Positions 53,793 through 64,000 of a DNA stretch of 64,000 nucleotides are shown here, in pieces. Both the position numbers and the translations under genes were made by a program. A model generated the notes under the pieces. It was given only the letters and a program-made list of their open reading frames with translations. It ran no database searches and was not told where the DNA came from. Source of the DNA: Sciurus carolinensis (lineage: Eukaryota; Chordata; Mammalia; Rodentia; Sciuridae); the NCBI RefSeq assembly GCF_902686445.1, contig NC_062213.1, positions 56,245,268 to 56,309,267 of the forward strand, written 5' to 3'. How positions within the stretch are numbered: position 1 is the stretch's first letter; the number at the start of each line of letters is the position of its first letter.

Positions 53793-54649
53793 TTTTTTTG
53801 TACATATATATGTGTAGATATATATATATATATACCACATTTTATATATATATACACATAAAATATATAAATATATTAAATATTTATAATATTTATAATA
53901 TAAATATATTTAAAATATTTATATTAAAAATATAAATATATTAAAAATCCATTCATCTGTTGAAGGGCACCTAGGTTGGTTCCATAGTTCAGCTATTGTG
54001 AATTGAGCTGCTGTAAACATTGATGTGGCTGCATCATTGTAATTTGCTGACTTTAAGTCCTTTGGGTATAAACCAAGAAGTGGGATAGCTGGGTCAAATG
54101 ATGGTTCCATTCCAAGTTTTCTGAGGAATCTCCATACTGCTTTGCATAATGGTTGCACCCATTTGCATTCCCACCAGCAATGTATGGTGTGCCTTTCCCC
54201 CCACATCCTCACCAACATTTATTGTTATTTGTATTCTTGATAATTGCCATTTTGACTGGAGTGAGATAGAATCCTAGAGTTGTTTTGGTTTGCATTTCTC
54301 TAATTGTTAAAGGTGTTGAACATTTTTTCTTATATTTGTTGATTGATTGTATTTCTTCTTCTGTGAAGTGTCTGTTCAGTTCCTTAGTCCATTTATTGAT
54401 TGGTTTTTTGGTGTTAAGCTTTTTGAATTCTCTATATATATCCTGGAGATTAGTGCTGTATCTGAGGTACATGTAGTAAAGATTTTCTTCCAGTTTGTAG
54501 GCTCTCTCCTTATGTTATTGATTGTTTCCTATGCTGAGAAGAAGCTTTATAGTTTGAATCCATCCCATTTATTGATTCTTGATTTAACTTCTGTGCTTTA
54601 GGAGTCTTGTTAAGGAAGTCAGCTAAGTTATAGAACCAACCAATTTTCT
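53294..54649 (-). mobile_element. LINE-1 fragment with extra 3' segment
   Basis: A 20-bp direct repeat (53294-53313 and 54630-54649, 19 of 20 identical by eye) encloses it. The L1 3' UTR starts near 53354 with the complement of an A-rich tail, then comes the ORF2 tail to about 54620. Readable frames: [18 protein letters not shown] and CSTPLTIREMQTKTTLGFY. Between the left repeat and the L1 tail lie about 37 bases that are not L1 and end in a T run of their own. An AT microsatellite has expanded inside ORF2. It is 5'-truncated, frameshifted and immobile. Confidence 0.9.
53751..53947. repeat. AT-rich microsatellite expanded within L1 ORF2
   Basis: (TA)n of about 36 bp, then mixed TATA/AAATAT units to 53947. 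It replaces the short TATATA run that every other L1 copy here has at this point. L1 sequence resumes at AAAAATCCATTCATCTG. Confidence 0.95.
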
Positions 54650-54910
54650 GATGTTCATTTGTGGGTTTTGAGCAAAAGAGGAATCAAATATGACTACAAG
54701 ATTTTGGACTGAGCCAATAGCATGTATTTATGCTGACCTTGTAGAAAGAAGACGTGAAGAACTAGGAGGGAGAGAAGAGAATTCCTGGAGCAATGTATCT
54801 GAGCTGGTAAGAGGAGCTGGGACCCCCTGGCTTTGCTTTGCTCACCTGTCCTGGTAGGATGAAGGCAGAGCACAAGTGTGGTGGACAGTCAGGTGTGATG
54901 GTGGGAGTTG
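54650..54910. other. Unique sequence
   Basis: No feature recognised. Confidence 0.45.
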
Positions 54911-55350
54911 CAGTAGTTTGGATGTGGTTTCAGTGTGTCCTCTGTAAGTTAATATACTGGAAGCTTGGTCCCTAATGCAACAGTATTGAAGTGGCGGAAA
55001 TTTTCAGAGGTGGAGATGGGGGAGATGGTTAGATCATGGGGCACCACCCTTGGAAGAGATTAATGCCAATCTTAGGGGAGTATGTTAAATTTCATAAGAC
55101 TGAATTAATTCTTGAGAAGGGTGGGTTGCTTTAAATCAAGGTCACCCCACCTGCTTGACCTCTTCTGCCAGAGACGAGTTCCCTTTCTGCTTCTCTTTCA
55201 TGTTGTGATGCAGTCAGGGAGGCTCTTACCAAGATGTCAGTATCATGTTGTTTGGACCCTCCAGTCACCAGAATTATGGGCCAACAAACCTCTTCACTTT
55301 ATAAGTCATCCAGTCTCAGGTATTTTGTTATAGCAATACAGAGTAAGAAA
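54911..55350 (+). mobile_element. MaLR LTR (MLT/MST-like)
   Basis: Text in order: GTAGTTTGGATGTGG, GATGGTTAGATCATGGGGC, GGGTTGCTTTAAATCAAGG, TCATGTTGTGATGCAG, CAGTCACCAGAATTATGGGCC and TCAGGTATTTTGTTATAGC. Solo LTR. Confidence 0.7.
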
Positions 55351-55639
55351 GAACTCTATGGAAATGATCTTCTAAATTGCTTCATTTTCTCAGTAAAGTA
55401 AAAAGGAGAGGCATCAGTTCAGTATGAGGATAGGGAAGAAGTTTAAGAAATAGAAGAATAAGACTACAAAAATAAAATGTGATTGCCAGGAAAATAAAGG
55501 GCTTGCTTGAAGTTCATGTTCATGAACAGTGAGCATAGCTGTGTGGTTTATGCAACTACATTCATATGCACAGGCACAGGTGTGGTTAGATGGAGAGCAA
55601 GTTTAGCTTGTGTTACTGGTTTGGCCAAAAGAACAGCAC

Positions 55640-55711
<72 letters not shown>

Positions 55712-57084
55712 CAGAGGGAGAGATAGTTGTAGAGATATATATGAGAGATAGCAACAATTAAATGATTGAAATTTAAGCTCAGCAAAGAGCAAGTGATGAC
55801 TAAAGAAAATATGGCACATGAAAATGTCCTATTGATGGAACCTAGTCCCAATGTGGTTGAGGGATAGGGATTTGACTGGAGACAGGAGATGGTGGTCAGG
55901 CCATGGAATGGGATAATAGAAGGATTGTGGGTTTTGATAATGATAAGGTCTAGTGAATAACTGTGGGGTTGAGTGACCAAGGAGGAGAAGAAGAGGAAAA
56001 AGATCATGGGGTGGGTGCTCAAGGAACTCAGAACAGAATGTGAAAACTTGCTGTATGTGGATGTTATTATGGTCATTAGGACAGAAACGGTGGAAGAGAG
56101 TAACAGTGATCCAGGAACTAAAATCATGGGGACTGAGGGAACGTGACCTGGGGGTTGCTGGTGAACACTGACCATGAAGAAAAGAGGTTGAATAGTCTGG
56201 TAACAGGAAATTAAAGAGTGGGGATTTTAGGAAGGACCCAGAATGTTCCAGAAGTGGCAAACCGAGCAAGGAACATACGTGGCACAGCTTCTTGAGAAAC
56301 CTGCTGAGGAAGCAGTGTCCTCAGGGAAACCGAGCTCTCCAGTGGGAAAGATATTGTTTACAGAGGGAATTGAATGTTTAAAGGAGTCAATACACAGGGT
56401 GCTGCCCAAAAGCACTGGGGATTTAATTGTTACCAAACTCTGTGAACAGTCCTGATGTATACTTTGCCATTTCTGGAGGCAGTTTTGTTCAGCTAGGTTC
56501 CGTGTCATCAGTACTGAACGGGAGCTTCAGGCTTTGAAGATCTGGCCTTGCTGCTGCTTTAAGTGACTCGCAGCTGGAACTGGCAGCCAGGCCATGCAGT
56601 CTGGGGTGGGAATTGGTTTGATGGGTTGACATCAGATTCTTAGTCAAGGAGCTGCTCCAAGAGATTTGATTTTGCTTTTGTCTAACACTAGGTGTTAGAA
56701 AGATTTCCTTTTTCATTGAAAAAACCTACTTTTTTGATCATCTAAACTAGTCCTTTGTATGACATAAACCTTAATTTCAAGCTCAAATAATGTAAAACCA
56801 AGCAGACATTATCAGACTTTGGAAGAAGGATAGGAGGTGGGAATTAATAATTAACTGTCTATGTGGGGCGAGCATTGCTTTAAATTTTTTTTCCTCATTT
56901 GGATTCATTAATTTGTTTTGTTTATTTAACCACTTACTCCATACTGTGAACTGAACACTTGTTAAGTACTAGGGATTCAACAACCAATTAGAGACTGTGC
57001 TTCAGAAGAGCTTGTGGCTAAATGAGAGAAACAGCTAAGTAAATGGAAACTCTAATATAGTGTAGTGCATATTAATAATTAATA
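55351..57084. other. Unique sequence around a (GA)n tract
   Basis: A 190-codon minus-strand frame (55603-56175) owes its length to the (CT)n complement and is Ser/Leu/Pro-rich without a domain, so it is not called. No exon is supported. Confidence 0.5.
55644..55710. repeat. (GA)n microsatellite
   Basis: Almost pure GA run of 67 bp with one AAAG interruption near 55697. Homopurine, so triplex-capable. Confidence 0.95.
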
Positions 57085-57195
57085 ATTATTAAATACTTAT
57101 TATGTACTAGGTGCTGTGCTAAGCCCTTTTACCTTAGTTCATTTCATCTTCTCAGCAATCTTTATAGATCTTATAAGAATCATTTCATAATAATG
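57085..57195 (-). mobile_element. MIR relic, left part
   Basis: Complement of the MIR 3' part: TTATTATGTACTAGGTGCTG, TTAGTTCATTTCATCTTCTC. It stops at the point where the piece at 57680 takes up. Confidence 0.7.
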
Positions 57196-57679
57196 CTGTA
57201 CAAACCATTCTAAACCCTTGAGGAGGCTAGTGAAAACAATTATTTACTTTGCTGCATATTATATTTTCAGGCTGCCGGTCAGTCAGACCTGGTTCTAGGC
57301 TTTTGTTTGGGCTCTAGTCTGCTCCACAGGTCTTCACAGTCTCTTTGTTTCTGCAGCTTCCCTAAGATATGTTCTCATGGTAGATCATAAGGGGTATAAG
57401 CTGCCAAACCTCTGTATATTTAAAGCCTCTCCCTACTTCAAATCCATTATTATTCCATTGGCTAAAGTATGATGTGTGATCAAACCCAACATCAATGGGG
57501 CTGGGCATGAGTATTCAGGTTTAAGCTCTGGCTTTACCATTCCTGGTTCTCTTTGTAAGCTTTATACCATACAAAGGACTAGTTTAGATGATCAGAAAAA
57601 TAGGCTTCCTGCAGTGGAAGGTGCTGCAAAGTCAAGGATACAGGGACAAGTGAAGTATCGAGAACAATGAGTTCATCGA
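57196..57679. other. Unidentified insert between two MIR parts
   Basis: About 480 bp separating two MIR pieces that look contiguous. It is probably an inserted old element, since 57285-57520 has the feel of a MER/MLT-type repeat, but I cannot name it. Confidence 0.35.
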
Positions 57680-57800
57680 CCATAGGCATTTACTGTGATA
57701 TCATCCTCAACTTACAGGTAAAGAAATTTTAAAAAGATACACAACTTCCTCAGGGTCAGAGAATTAGGAATGGTAGAGCCAGAACTTAAAGCTGAATGCC
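57680..57800 (-). mobile_element. MIR relic, right part
   Basis: Complement of MIR: TCATCCTCAACTTACAGG, ACTTCCTCAGGGTCAGAG, AGAGCCAGAACTTAAAGC. Confidence 0.65.
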
Positions 57801-58582
57801 CCGTGCACTGGATCACTGAACTATTTTGCACAAGCTGCTTTGGGAGCATCAGGTGAGGTGGCTTGCCAGCCTAGTGGTGTGTGAAGAGTTAAAGAGAGTT
57901 CTGGAGAGAAGGTCATATTTGGGGCTGATCCTGAGTAGTATTTGATGAAATTAAGAATTTCCATTGGGTATAAAAACAAAGAGGTCATTAGCACTGGTGA
58001 AGCAGCTTCCTTAGGGAGGTGAGAACAAAAGGCAGATGGTGGTAGATTACGGGTGAGTGGGAGGTGAAGGAAGAGCTCCAGAATCATGGCTGTGAGGGGC
58101 AGGAAACATATGGCAACAGGATTGGAATAGGAGAGAGGATACCATTTTCTTTCTTAAATAACCTGAGTGCTTAATACAAATCTGAAAGTTCGTGGGGAGG
58201 TCCTGATGGATCTGGATTTGACCTCTAAAATATCCTTCACATCCTTGTCCCCTGGTACAAGGTGGACTCCACTGGATAGTGGGAGGGGGGAGAGGGAGAA
58301 GGAGGGGATTTGAGAGGGAAGGGTGATAATGTCAGTAGCTGCGTGTTGAATATTTGTGGTCTAGTATAGTGTCTGTCACATAGTTTACGGAGTTGGGTTG
58401 ATCTATTTGCTTAATGATATTTAGGGAAACATGTTTATCAAGAGCAAGTTTGAAAAGACTTTCTTGGAGTATTCATTGATTTAGATGGACTTATTCTGGA
58501 GACAGCACCCCACGCTAGGGATAGAGGGATGTGAGAGATGGGAACACGAATCTTAGGGAATAATTCTATCAAATAGACCCAC
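57801..58582. other. Unique sequence
   Basis: No feature recognised. 58285-58325 is purine-rich. Confidence 0.5.
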
Positions 58583-59205
58583 TGTGTTGACCCCCACATG
58601 CTTTCTTTCTAAGAAGCAATTTACCTGCTGCCCTGCCTGGCTTAAGTGGACAGGATATGTCACATTCCTTAGCAAACTACCTGTTATCTGTAGGAAAAAT
58701 GTAGGCCCAATAAGAGGAACTCAAGTTACCCTGAAGTGGGGGGAATCTTATGATCCTTTTCATGGGTCAGATCCTGAAACCAGGAAGATAAGGATAATTC
58801 CTCCTAATCATAAAATCTGTAAGAATTTATGGTTAAGAATACAATTAGAACCAGTCACCATGGGCCAAAGTGACCTACAGTTGTCATGGCAGTGGGGACT
58901 TGAAAGTGTGATGTCATCCTGCTGCCAGAGGTAAACCTGGGTGGAACTATCTGGAAACTTCTCTGCCATGCACAATAAAACTGGAGTGCAAAAGAGGCAT
59001 GATGCCTCTCTCCTCTCTCAGAGGACCCACTCTCTCCCTTGAGAGTGTCCCCTTCCCTTTTTCCTATCCCTTCAATAAACTTGTGCCTGTGACTCTGAAT
59101 GGCTTGTATGAAATTTTTCTGACTTGACCACAAGAATCGAGGCTTGATCACAAGAATTGAGCTTTGTGCGGCCTCAGTTTCTCTGAAGGCCCTAATCCTG
59201 TATCA
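58583..59205 (+). mobile_element. ERV class I-like solo LTR
   Basis: It starts near TGTTGACCCCC and carries a TATA-like AATAAAA at about 58972. A cap/R region (CAGAGGACCCACTCTCTC) and a polyadenylation signal TTCAATAAACTTGTGCC at about 59070 follow. It ends in a U5-like stretch near TGTATCA. This matches gammaretrovirus-like LTR layout. A 116-codon frame (58584-58934) lies in the U3 part and has no retroviral domain that I recognise. Ends and flanking duplication are uncertain. Confidence 0.55.
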
Positions 59206-61069
59206 GTGATAGGTTAGTAAATTGTGTTTCACCATTTAACATTTAAAAGAGTCCACCGAAGTGGCAGTCATGGGAATCGAATGTTAGGAAATTGTAACCG
59301 TTGGAGGTGGTGGACATTATTTTACATGTGAAGCTTTTTGTATATTAGAGTTCATATACTGTTTTCTTTTCCACTTTTCTCTCTCTTGCCCTTTAAAACA
59401 ATGTAGGTGATTTTTGCCAAAATAAACAAATGAAAAAATTCAATCTGCCTTTCAGACTCTGAGTTAAATAGCTCAGTTGGCAGATCAGGCCTCCCTCCAA
59501 ATATCATAGCTTTAATTAGCTTCTTGGCATTTAGGGCTCAAGTGAACAGAAGATATGCAAGCCACTGGAAAGCTGCTGAAAAACAGAGAAACAAGCATAC
59601 TCCCTTGAGCCCTCAACATGAATGTTTGGATTGGAGATGGCATGGTTGGTTACCAGGTGTGCAGGATGGCAAAAAGAATTTTCATCCAGTATTTATTAAC
59701 CAGCAATGACTCAAAAATCCAGGAGCATGGATCCCAGAGCTCATTTCTCAGACATGCTGTGTGACTCTCTTGGAGGTGCTCTGTTCCTCGTCATCTTTAT
59801 TCCAGGTCACAGTAACAGAGGGAAAGAGGGCATAGTGAATTGGCTCTTAAACCTTCCTCCTGAAAGTGGAACACATTATTTCTGCTCATATTTCATTGGC
59901 CCAAATGAGTCACAAGCCATACCCAGCCCAAAATGAACAGGAAGTACCATCTCAGAAGGAGAAAATCCAGCAATATTAGTCAATAGCACTAATGACAACC
60001 AAGTAGAAGAGTATTATAGTTGTGGTTAGTGCTGATCACTGCCTGCCATCTGGACTGCAGGAAGTGTACTCTGCCTCTCCAGGTTCTCTCTGCCTTTCTT
60101 CATCCTGCTCAGCCTCATTCAGCATTAAAATAAACTTCCTTGTCCTCTGATTTTTGGTTGCATTTGGCCAATGTGAGGTCTTGGCTAGAGATTAAAGGGT
60201 GAAAGAAGAAAGATGTTCAGTTTTTCATTCCCCAGGTCCTTCCTCTCTAGACAGCCTTGTTAGAGACTGAATTCCTCTCTGAAGGCCATGGCTGCTGGTC
60301 AGGCAGTCTTCTATAACTACTACTATCCCCTGGGTCATCAGGCCATGGTTGGGAATGGTTTCCCCATGTTTGCATTTTCTAGATGCTTCACTGTCCTCTG
60401 TTGGTGTCTCTTAAACTTTTAAAGAATGGTCATTAGATTTTCTTCACTTCCTTCTTTGTGGTGTACTCTTGTTTCCTACAGGATCTAGGCCAATATGGCA
60501 ATCAATGAAAAGGTAAAAATCCTTGGGTCCTGAAGCTAGGTGTGCAGCAAGCAGGTTGAGAAGCTGAATAGATTCCAGAGGGGAGGGGGTGTATTCCCAA
60601 TGCCCCTGTAAATGTGGCCAAGGAGAATAAAGGACCTAGAAGATCTGCTGAGAGGACAGAGCTGTGCCTTGGAGAACAAAGGCCTGGGGAGCTCCTCCCT
60701 GGGAGTAGGATCGAAGCAGAGTCAAGGAGCACTCTTTATCCCAAGGGTAGAGGTCCTCACAATGCCTGGCACTGGGACACCAGAATTTCTGTGATCATTG
60801 AATTCTGTGCATCTCCTATTTCCCTTTAGAATGAGCAGAGTCATTGTGATTATTCTATTGAGTGTCACTATGTGGGAAAAGATGACTTGTCTTTTTGGTG
60901 TTTTTGCTTCTGGTAAAGAGGACCTAAGGGGAGAGAGAAAGAGAAACTGCAACACCCAGAGATCTTGCACATTGAGTTTGATGCCATGACCAAATGGGAT
61001 TTGGCAGTTGTGTGTCTTGAGGGCTGTGTGAGTGTACTTTACATGCAGGGAGGAGAGTGAGCTGCATAT
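59206..61069. other. Unique block
   Basis: About 1.9 kb with no recognised repeat. An AATAAAC signal at about 60130 is isolated. Frames at 60502-61111 overlap on both strands and lack domains. Confidence 0.45.
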
Positions 61070-61475
61070 TTGGTGACCAACAGGGTGGTAGGTATTGGTG
61101 CAGTGTACCAAGTATTTCTGACTTTCTTCCTCCTGAGTTTATGATTAGATTGTACTTTTCTGCCTATTTGGAGTCAAATGGGATCATATCACTTGCTTTG
61201 CTTAATAAATCTGATGTGTGCTATGTGGAAGCTTTAAGAGCCAGTGTATGATTTGCCATGCTTGTTCTTCTCTCTTCCTTGGTGACCAGCAACACTCCAG
61301 AGAGAGGCAGCTCTATTTGTCTTTAGCCTCTGAGTGAGGAAAGACCCAGCAAAGAGTTCACAGTGACACACGTTGGACATGTAGCAGGAGTATGAAACAA
61401 AACTTTGTAATTTTAATTCACCGATATACTTTTTTAAAATCACAGCCTAACCTAGAAGTCTCTCCTGACTTAAGT
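61070..61475 (+). mobile_element. MLT1-type MaLR LTR, old
   Basis: Recognisable text: GAAGCTTTAAGAGCCAGTG, TGACCAGCAACACTCCAGAG, GACATGTAGCAGGAGTATG, CACAGCCTAACCTAGAAG. Strongly diverged. Confidence 0.5.
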
Positions 61476-62179
61476 TGTAGTGAAAATACCTCTGTACAGA
61501 AATTACAGCATGTGCATGGAGGCCTGAATTCTCACATTATTGGCATGTCAGAGTGAATACTTTGTGTGCAAAGGTAGTAACATTCATGAGGAAAGAGAAA
61601 GATGGTGGGACACCATCAGTTAGTGAATTATCTGGAGGGTAGCCTTGCAGAGGAGAGTGGATTTCATTTTTCATGTAAGGGGGAGGTGCAGTGTAAAGCA
61701 GTGGAAAGTCTGTAGGGAAGACTGCAGACTGGAGCAAGGACATGTGAGGAGGCTGGAGTGAGTCTAACGGGAGCCAAAGTAGGCAATATTTGTGGAAGTA
61801 GAAACAGCAATGAATGAGGGACACTATGGACATCAACTTGATGCTATTTAATGGTCTGTTGGGGATGATTCATAAGGGACAGTGAGAAATCCAAGACAAC
61901 TATGAGGTAATCTGGGAACTCTTAGGTAAGCTTTGCTTTGGGCTCTGTGTTTGCTTTAACATTTTTCAGCAAATGGCTTGCTTAGAAGTCAAGGATGATT
62001 GTGTTGTCCAGGGCGGGGAACGTGAGAGGTGGTTGCTAAAACCAAGGATGCCATGTTTCCACCTTCTTACTCTCTCCCTCAGTAGGAGACCACGGATGGT
62101 GTTGATATGCCTATGGGTACATTTCTTACTTTGCTTTCTCTTAAGTGTCGTGGAGGCTGGCAAAAAGCCCAAAGGTAGG
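61476..62179. other. Unique sequence
   Basis: No feature recognised. Confidence 0.45.
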
Positions 62180-62537
62180 TGCTATGGTTTGAATCTGGAG
62201 TGTCCCCCAAGTCCACATGTTAAAGGACTGCTTTCCAGCTTGTGCTATCAGGAGGTGGTGGAAACTTTAAGAGGTGGGGCCTAAAGAGAGGTCTGTGGGT
62301 TATTGGGGGTGTGCCCTTGAAGGAGATTGTGGGACCTACTCCCTTCCTCTCTCTCTTGCTTCCTGGACATGAATTGAGAAGTGCTGCTCTGCCTTGTTGT
62401 TTCTGTCATGGCGTTTTATCCCTAAAAAAGGGGCCAACTGACCATGGACTAGAACCTCCAAAACTGTGATCCAAAACAGACCTTTTTAAGTAAGTTGAGG
62501 TCCCAGGTTATTGTTACAGTAGCAGCTGACTAACACA
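62180..62537 (+). mobile_element. MaLR LTR, rodent type
   Basis: It starts TGCTATGGTTTGAATC. Further text: CCCCCAAGTCCACATGTT, GGAGGTGGTGGAAACTTTAAG, CTGACCATGGACTAGAACC, AAAACTGTGATCC and a terminal AGCTGACTAACACA. Solo LTR related to 9830 and 51022. Confidence 0.8.
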
Positions 62538-63124
62538 GCAGGGCTCTCACCATTTGTCAATATTCAATTGTTCCATACATTTTGGGGGTGTAGAAGAGAT
62601 ATGAGAGGTGGATGAATCATCAAATCAGTGTGATTTTTGTCAATTTTCACAGAACATTTTAAAGACATTTAGAGAAGCTAAACAAAGCACTGAGGAAACC
62701 AAGATTCTTAAAAACATCTTTAAGTGGAACAGGCTATGTACTGGATAATTCACTAACTGATATCACCCCTGCAAAGAGCCTAAGTCATTTCTAAAAGGGT
62801 TGGGAGCATCTTAGAACTTTTTAGGCCCTACTGAAAAGTGCTGTGTGAGACCCTGACCTCACCTGCTTCTCAGCCCTGCCCAGTCCCTAGCTGCATTATT
62901 CCTTTCTTTTTTCAGTATCCTGCAAAATGTAGTTATTTTCTTTCTTTTTTAGATTTCTTCTACTTCCACTTTCTGAGTAAAGCTGAATGAGTCTCTGTTT
63001 ACACTGCCTGCCATGGAACATGCTCTGACTGAGCTCGGTACCCTCAGTGTGGCAGCCATGCAAGTCACACTCTGGATCAGTTTCATTGTCCATAGCAAGT
63101 GAGCCGTTCTGGCATCATACTTTC
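62538..63124. other. Unique sequence
   Basis: No feature recognised. Confidence 0.45.
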
Positions 63125-63240
63125 AAGTTTTGGCAGAGACCTCAGGAATCAAAGATTCTGGAGATGGGGCCCAGTAATCTGCCTTTAATAAGCCCTCCAG
63201 ATGACCCTGAGACACACTCGAAGTTGAGGACGTCTGGTGT
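63125..63240 (-). mobile_element. MER5-type DNA transposon relic (hAT-Charlie MITE)
   Basis: Text AAGATTCTGGAGATGGGGCC, CAGTAATCTGCCTTTAATAAG, CCCTCCAGATGACCCTGAG and ACACACTCGAAGTTGAGG is the complement of the first half of MER5. It is a non-autonomous cut-and-paste element without coding capacity. Confidence 0.75.
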
Positions 63241-64000
63241 AGCAGAGCTTCACAGACGTAAGTTGTCCTCACCAGAGAGCTGAGACTTGGGAGTGGTCTG
63301 CTGATGAACTATTAGCGAGGAGAGAAGTCATGAGAGGTGGTTGTTGCCTGGAGTTAATGACTTAGCTCTTTGGGTCTTTGTTTCTTCACTTAGAATTAGA
63401 TGGTGTAAAGTGATGGGAAGACTTGAGAGGAAGCAGCTGGACTGGTCAGTGATTGCAGTTCAAGGGCTCTCACAGTAGTATGAGAGGTACATCAGTTATT
63501 TTGAATATTTCAGAAAGCTTTATGGCAATGATCTGTTTTCCCTCATATGCTGCATGGACTGACCAACACAGCCCCATTTGCTACTTTTAGGCCAAAATAA
63601 GCTACTAGACCATCAGCTGATGTCCATTCCTGTTTATGTTCCCAGGTCTTTACACAGAATCTGGCCCAAGGAAAACCATCTGTTTTCAGAACTAATTTGT
63701 ATAAATCATTGTGAATGTAGAGCTCATTTCATGCTAAACAGAAGTGCTAATGTTCTAAAGCATTTGTCTCATTTGTTGCAGTGTTAGGTTCTGACAAATA
63801 TGAAAGGATATTTGAGATAGAGACCAGGTGGCCTCAGTGCTACCCTTGGCTTGTTAGTGGTCCTGGGGACTTTAACCCAATTTGCTTATTCATAAATCTG
63901 TGTGGTTTCAATTATTTATGACTTTCTGTTAAAACTGGATGTTGTTTCTTTGGTCCTGCAAGATCCATCTGGGCCAGTGACAGGACCCTGCTGTGTCCAT
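63241..64000. other. Unique sequence
   Basis: No feature recognised to the window end. Confidence 0.45.

Noticed and set aside
55603..56175. 190-codon minus-strand frame
   Set aside because: Its length comes partly from the (CT)n repeat; no domain, no start or splice context, and overlapping frames of similar length exist.
58584..58934. 116-codon frame that might be retroviral
   Set aside because: It lies in the U3 part of an LTR-like sequence and shows no gag, pol or env motif.
1..64000. CRISPR arrays, operons, phage or plasmid genes, tRNA/rRNA genes, host exons
   Set aside because: Nothing of these types was found; tRNA-like matches are all ID SINEs. Small or weakly conserved exons cannot be excluded by eye; RNA-seq or cross-species alignment would decide.

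Overview
The window reads as non-coding nuclear DNA of a mammal, most likely a squirrel-family rodent (Sciuridae). The evidence is the repeat mix: tRNA-derived ID SINEs in both orientations, two B1-ID chimeric SINEs, a LINE-1 lineage with its own 3' UTR, many MaLR-type LTRs, and old MIR, L2 and MER5-type relics. I found no host exon, tRNA, rRNA, snRNA, CRISPR array or prokaryote-like gene. The only protein-coding sequence I can defend belongs to LINE-1.

The centrepiece is a full-length, minus-strand LINE-1 at 24738-30814 (about 6.1 kb), flanked by a perfect 14-bp target-site duplication. Read from its 5' end (30814) downwards it has a 5' UTR, an intact 348-residue ORF1, a 28-nt spacer and ORF2. 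The 5' UTR is built of two 459-bp-spaced promoter-like units, each starting with a YY1-type motif. ORF2 keeps every endonuclease and reverse-transcriptase catalytic residue I checked. A single TAG codon interrupts it at residue 1153, inside the C-terminal Cys motif. Four other L1 copies in the window keep Trp at this site. The 3' UTR carries a G-quadruplex-type tract.

Layout. 1-9 kb: mostly unique sequence with old MIR copies (one split by a MaLR LTR), L1 3' UTR scraps and SINEs. 9-10.3 kb: a 182-bp uninterrupted homopyrimidine tract abutting an ID element, then a MaLR LTR. 10.3-19.3 kb: mainly unique sequence, MIR and L2. 19.3-19.9 kb: a 5'-truncated L1. 21-24.7 kb: unique sequence. 24.7-32.5 kb: the full-length L1, an LTR remnant and a second L1 with a 5' inversion. 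32.5-36 kb: unique sequence. 36-41 kb: LTR, L1, L2 and MIR relics. 41-44 kb: unique sequence with a CTCF-like site and AT-rich, possibly conserved sequence. 44-51.5 kb: L1 scraps, an ID copy with intact pol III boxes, a 3.4-kb decayed plus-strand L1, and a MaLR internal region with its 3' LTR. 51.5-64 kb: MIRs, a decayed L1 carrying an AT microsatellite, several LTRs, a (GA)n tract and a MER5-type DNA transposon relic.

No multi-gene pathway is present. The biology on view is retrotransposition: a near-intact L1 that would supply ORF1p and ORF2p, the SINEs that depend on such machinery, and fossil insertions whose ends record how they integrated (5' inversion, possible 3' transduction, nesting). 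All repeat family names are from recognition by eye and were not checked against a library.
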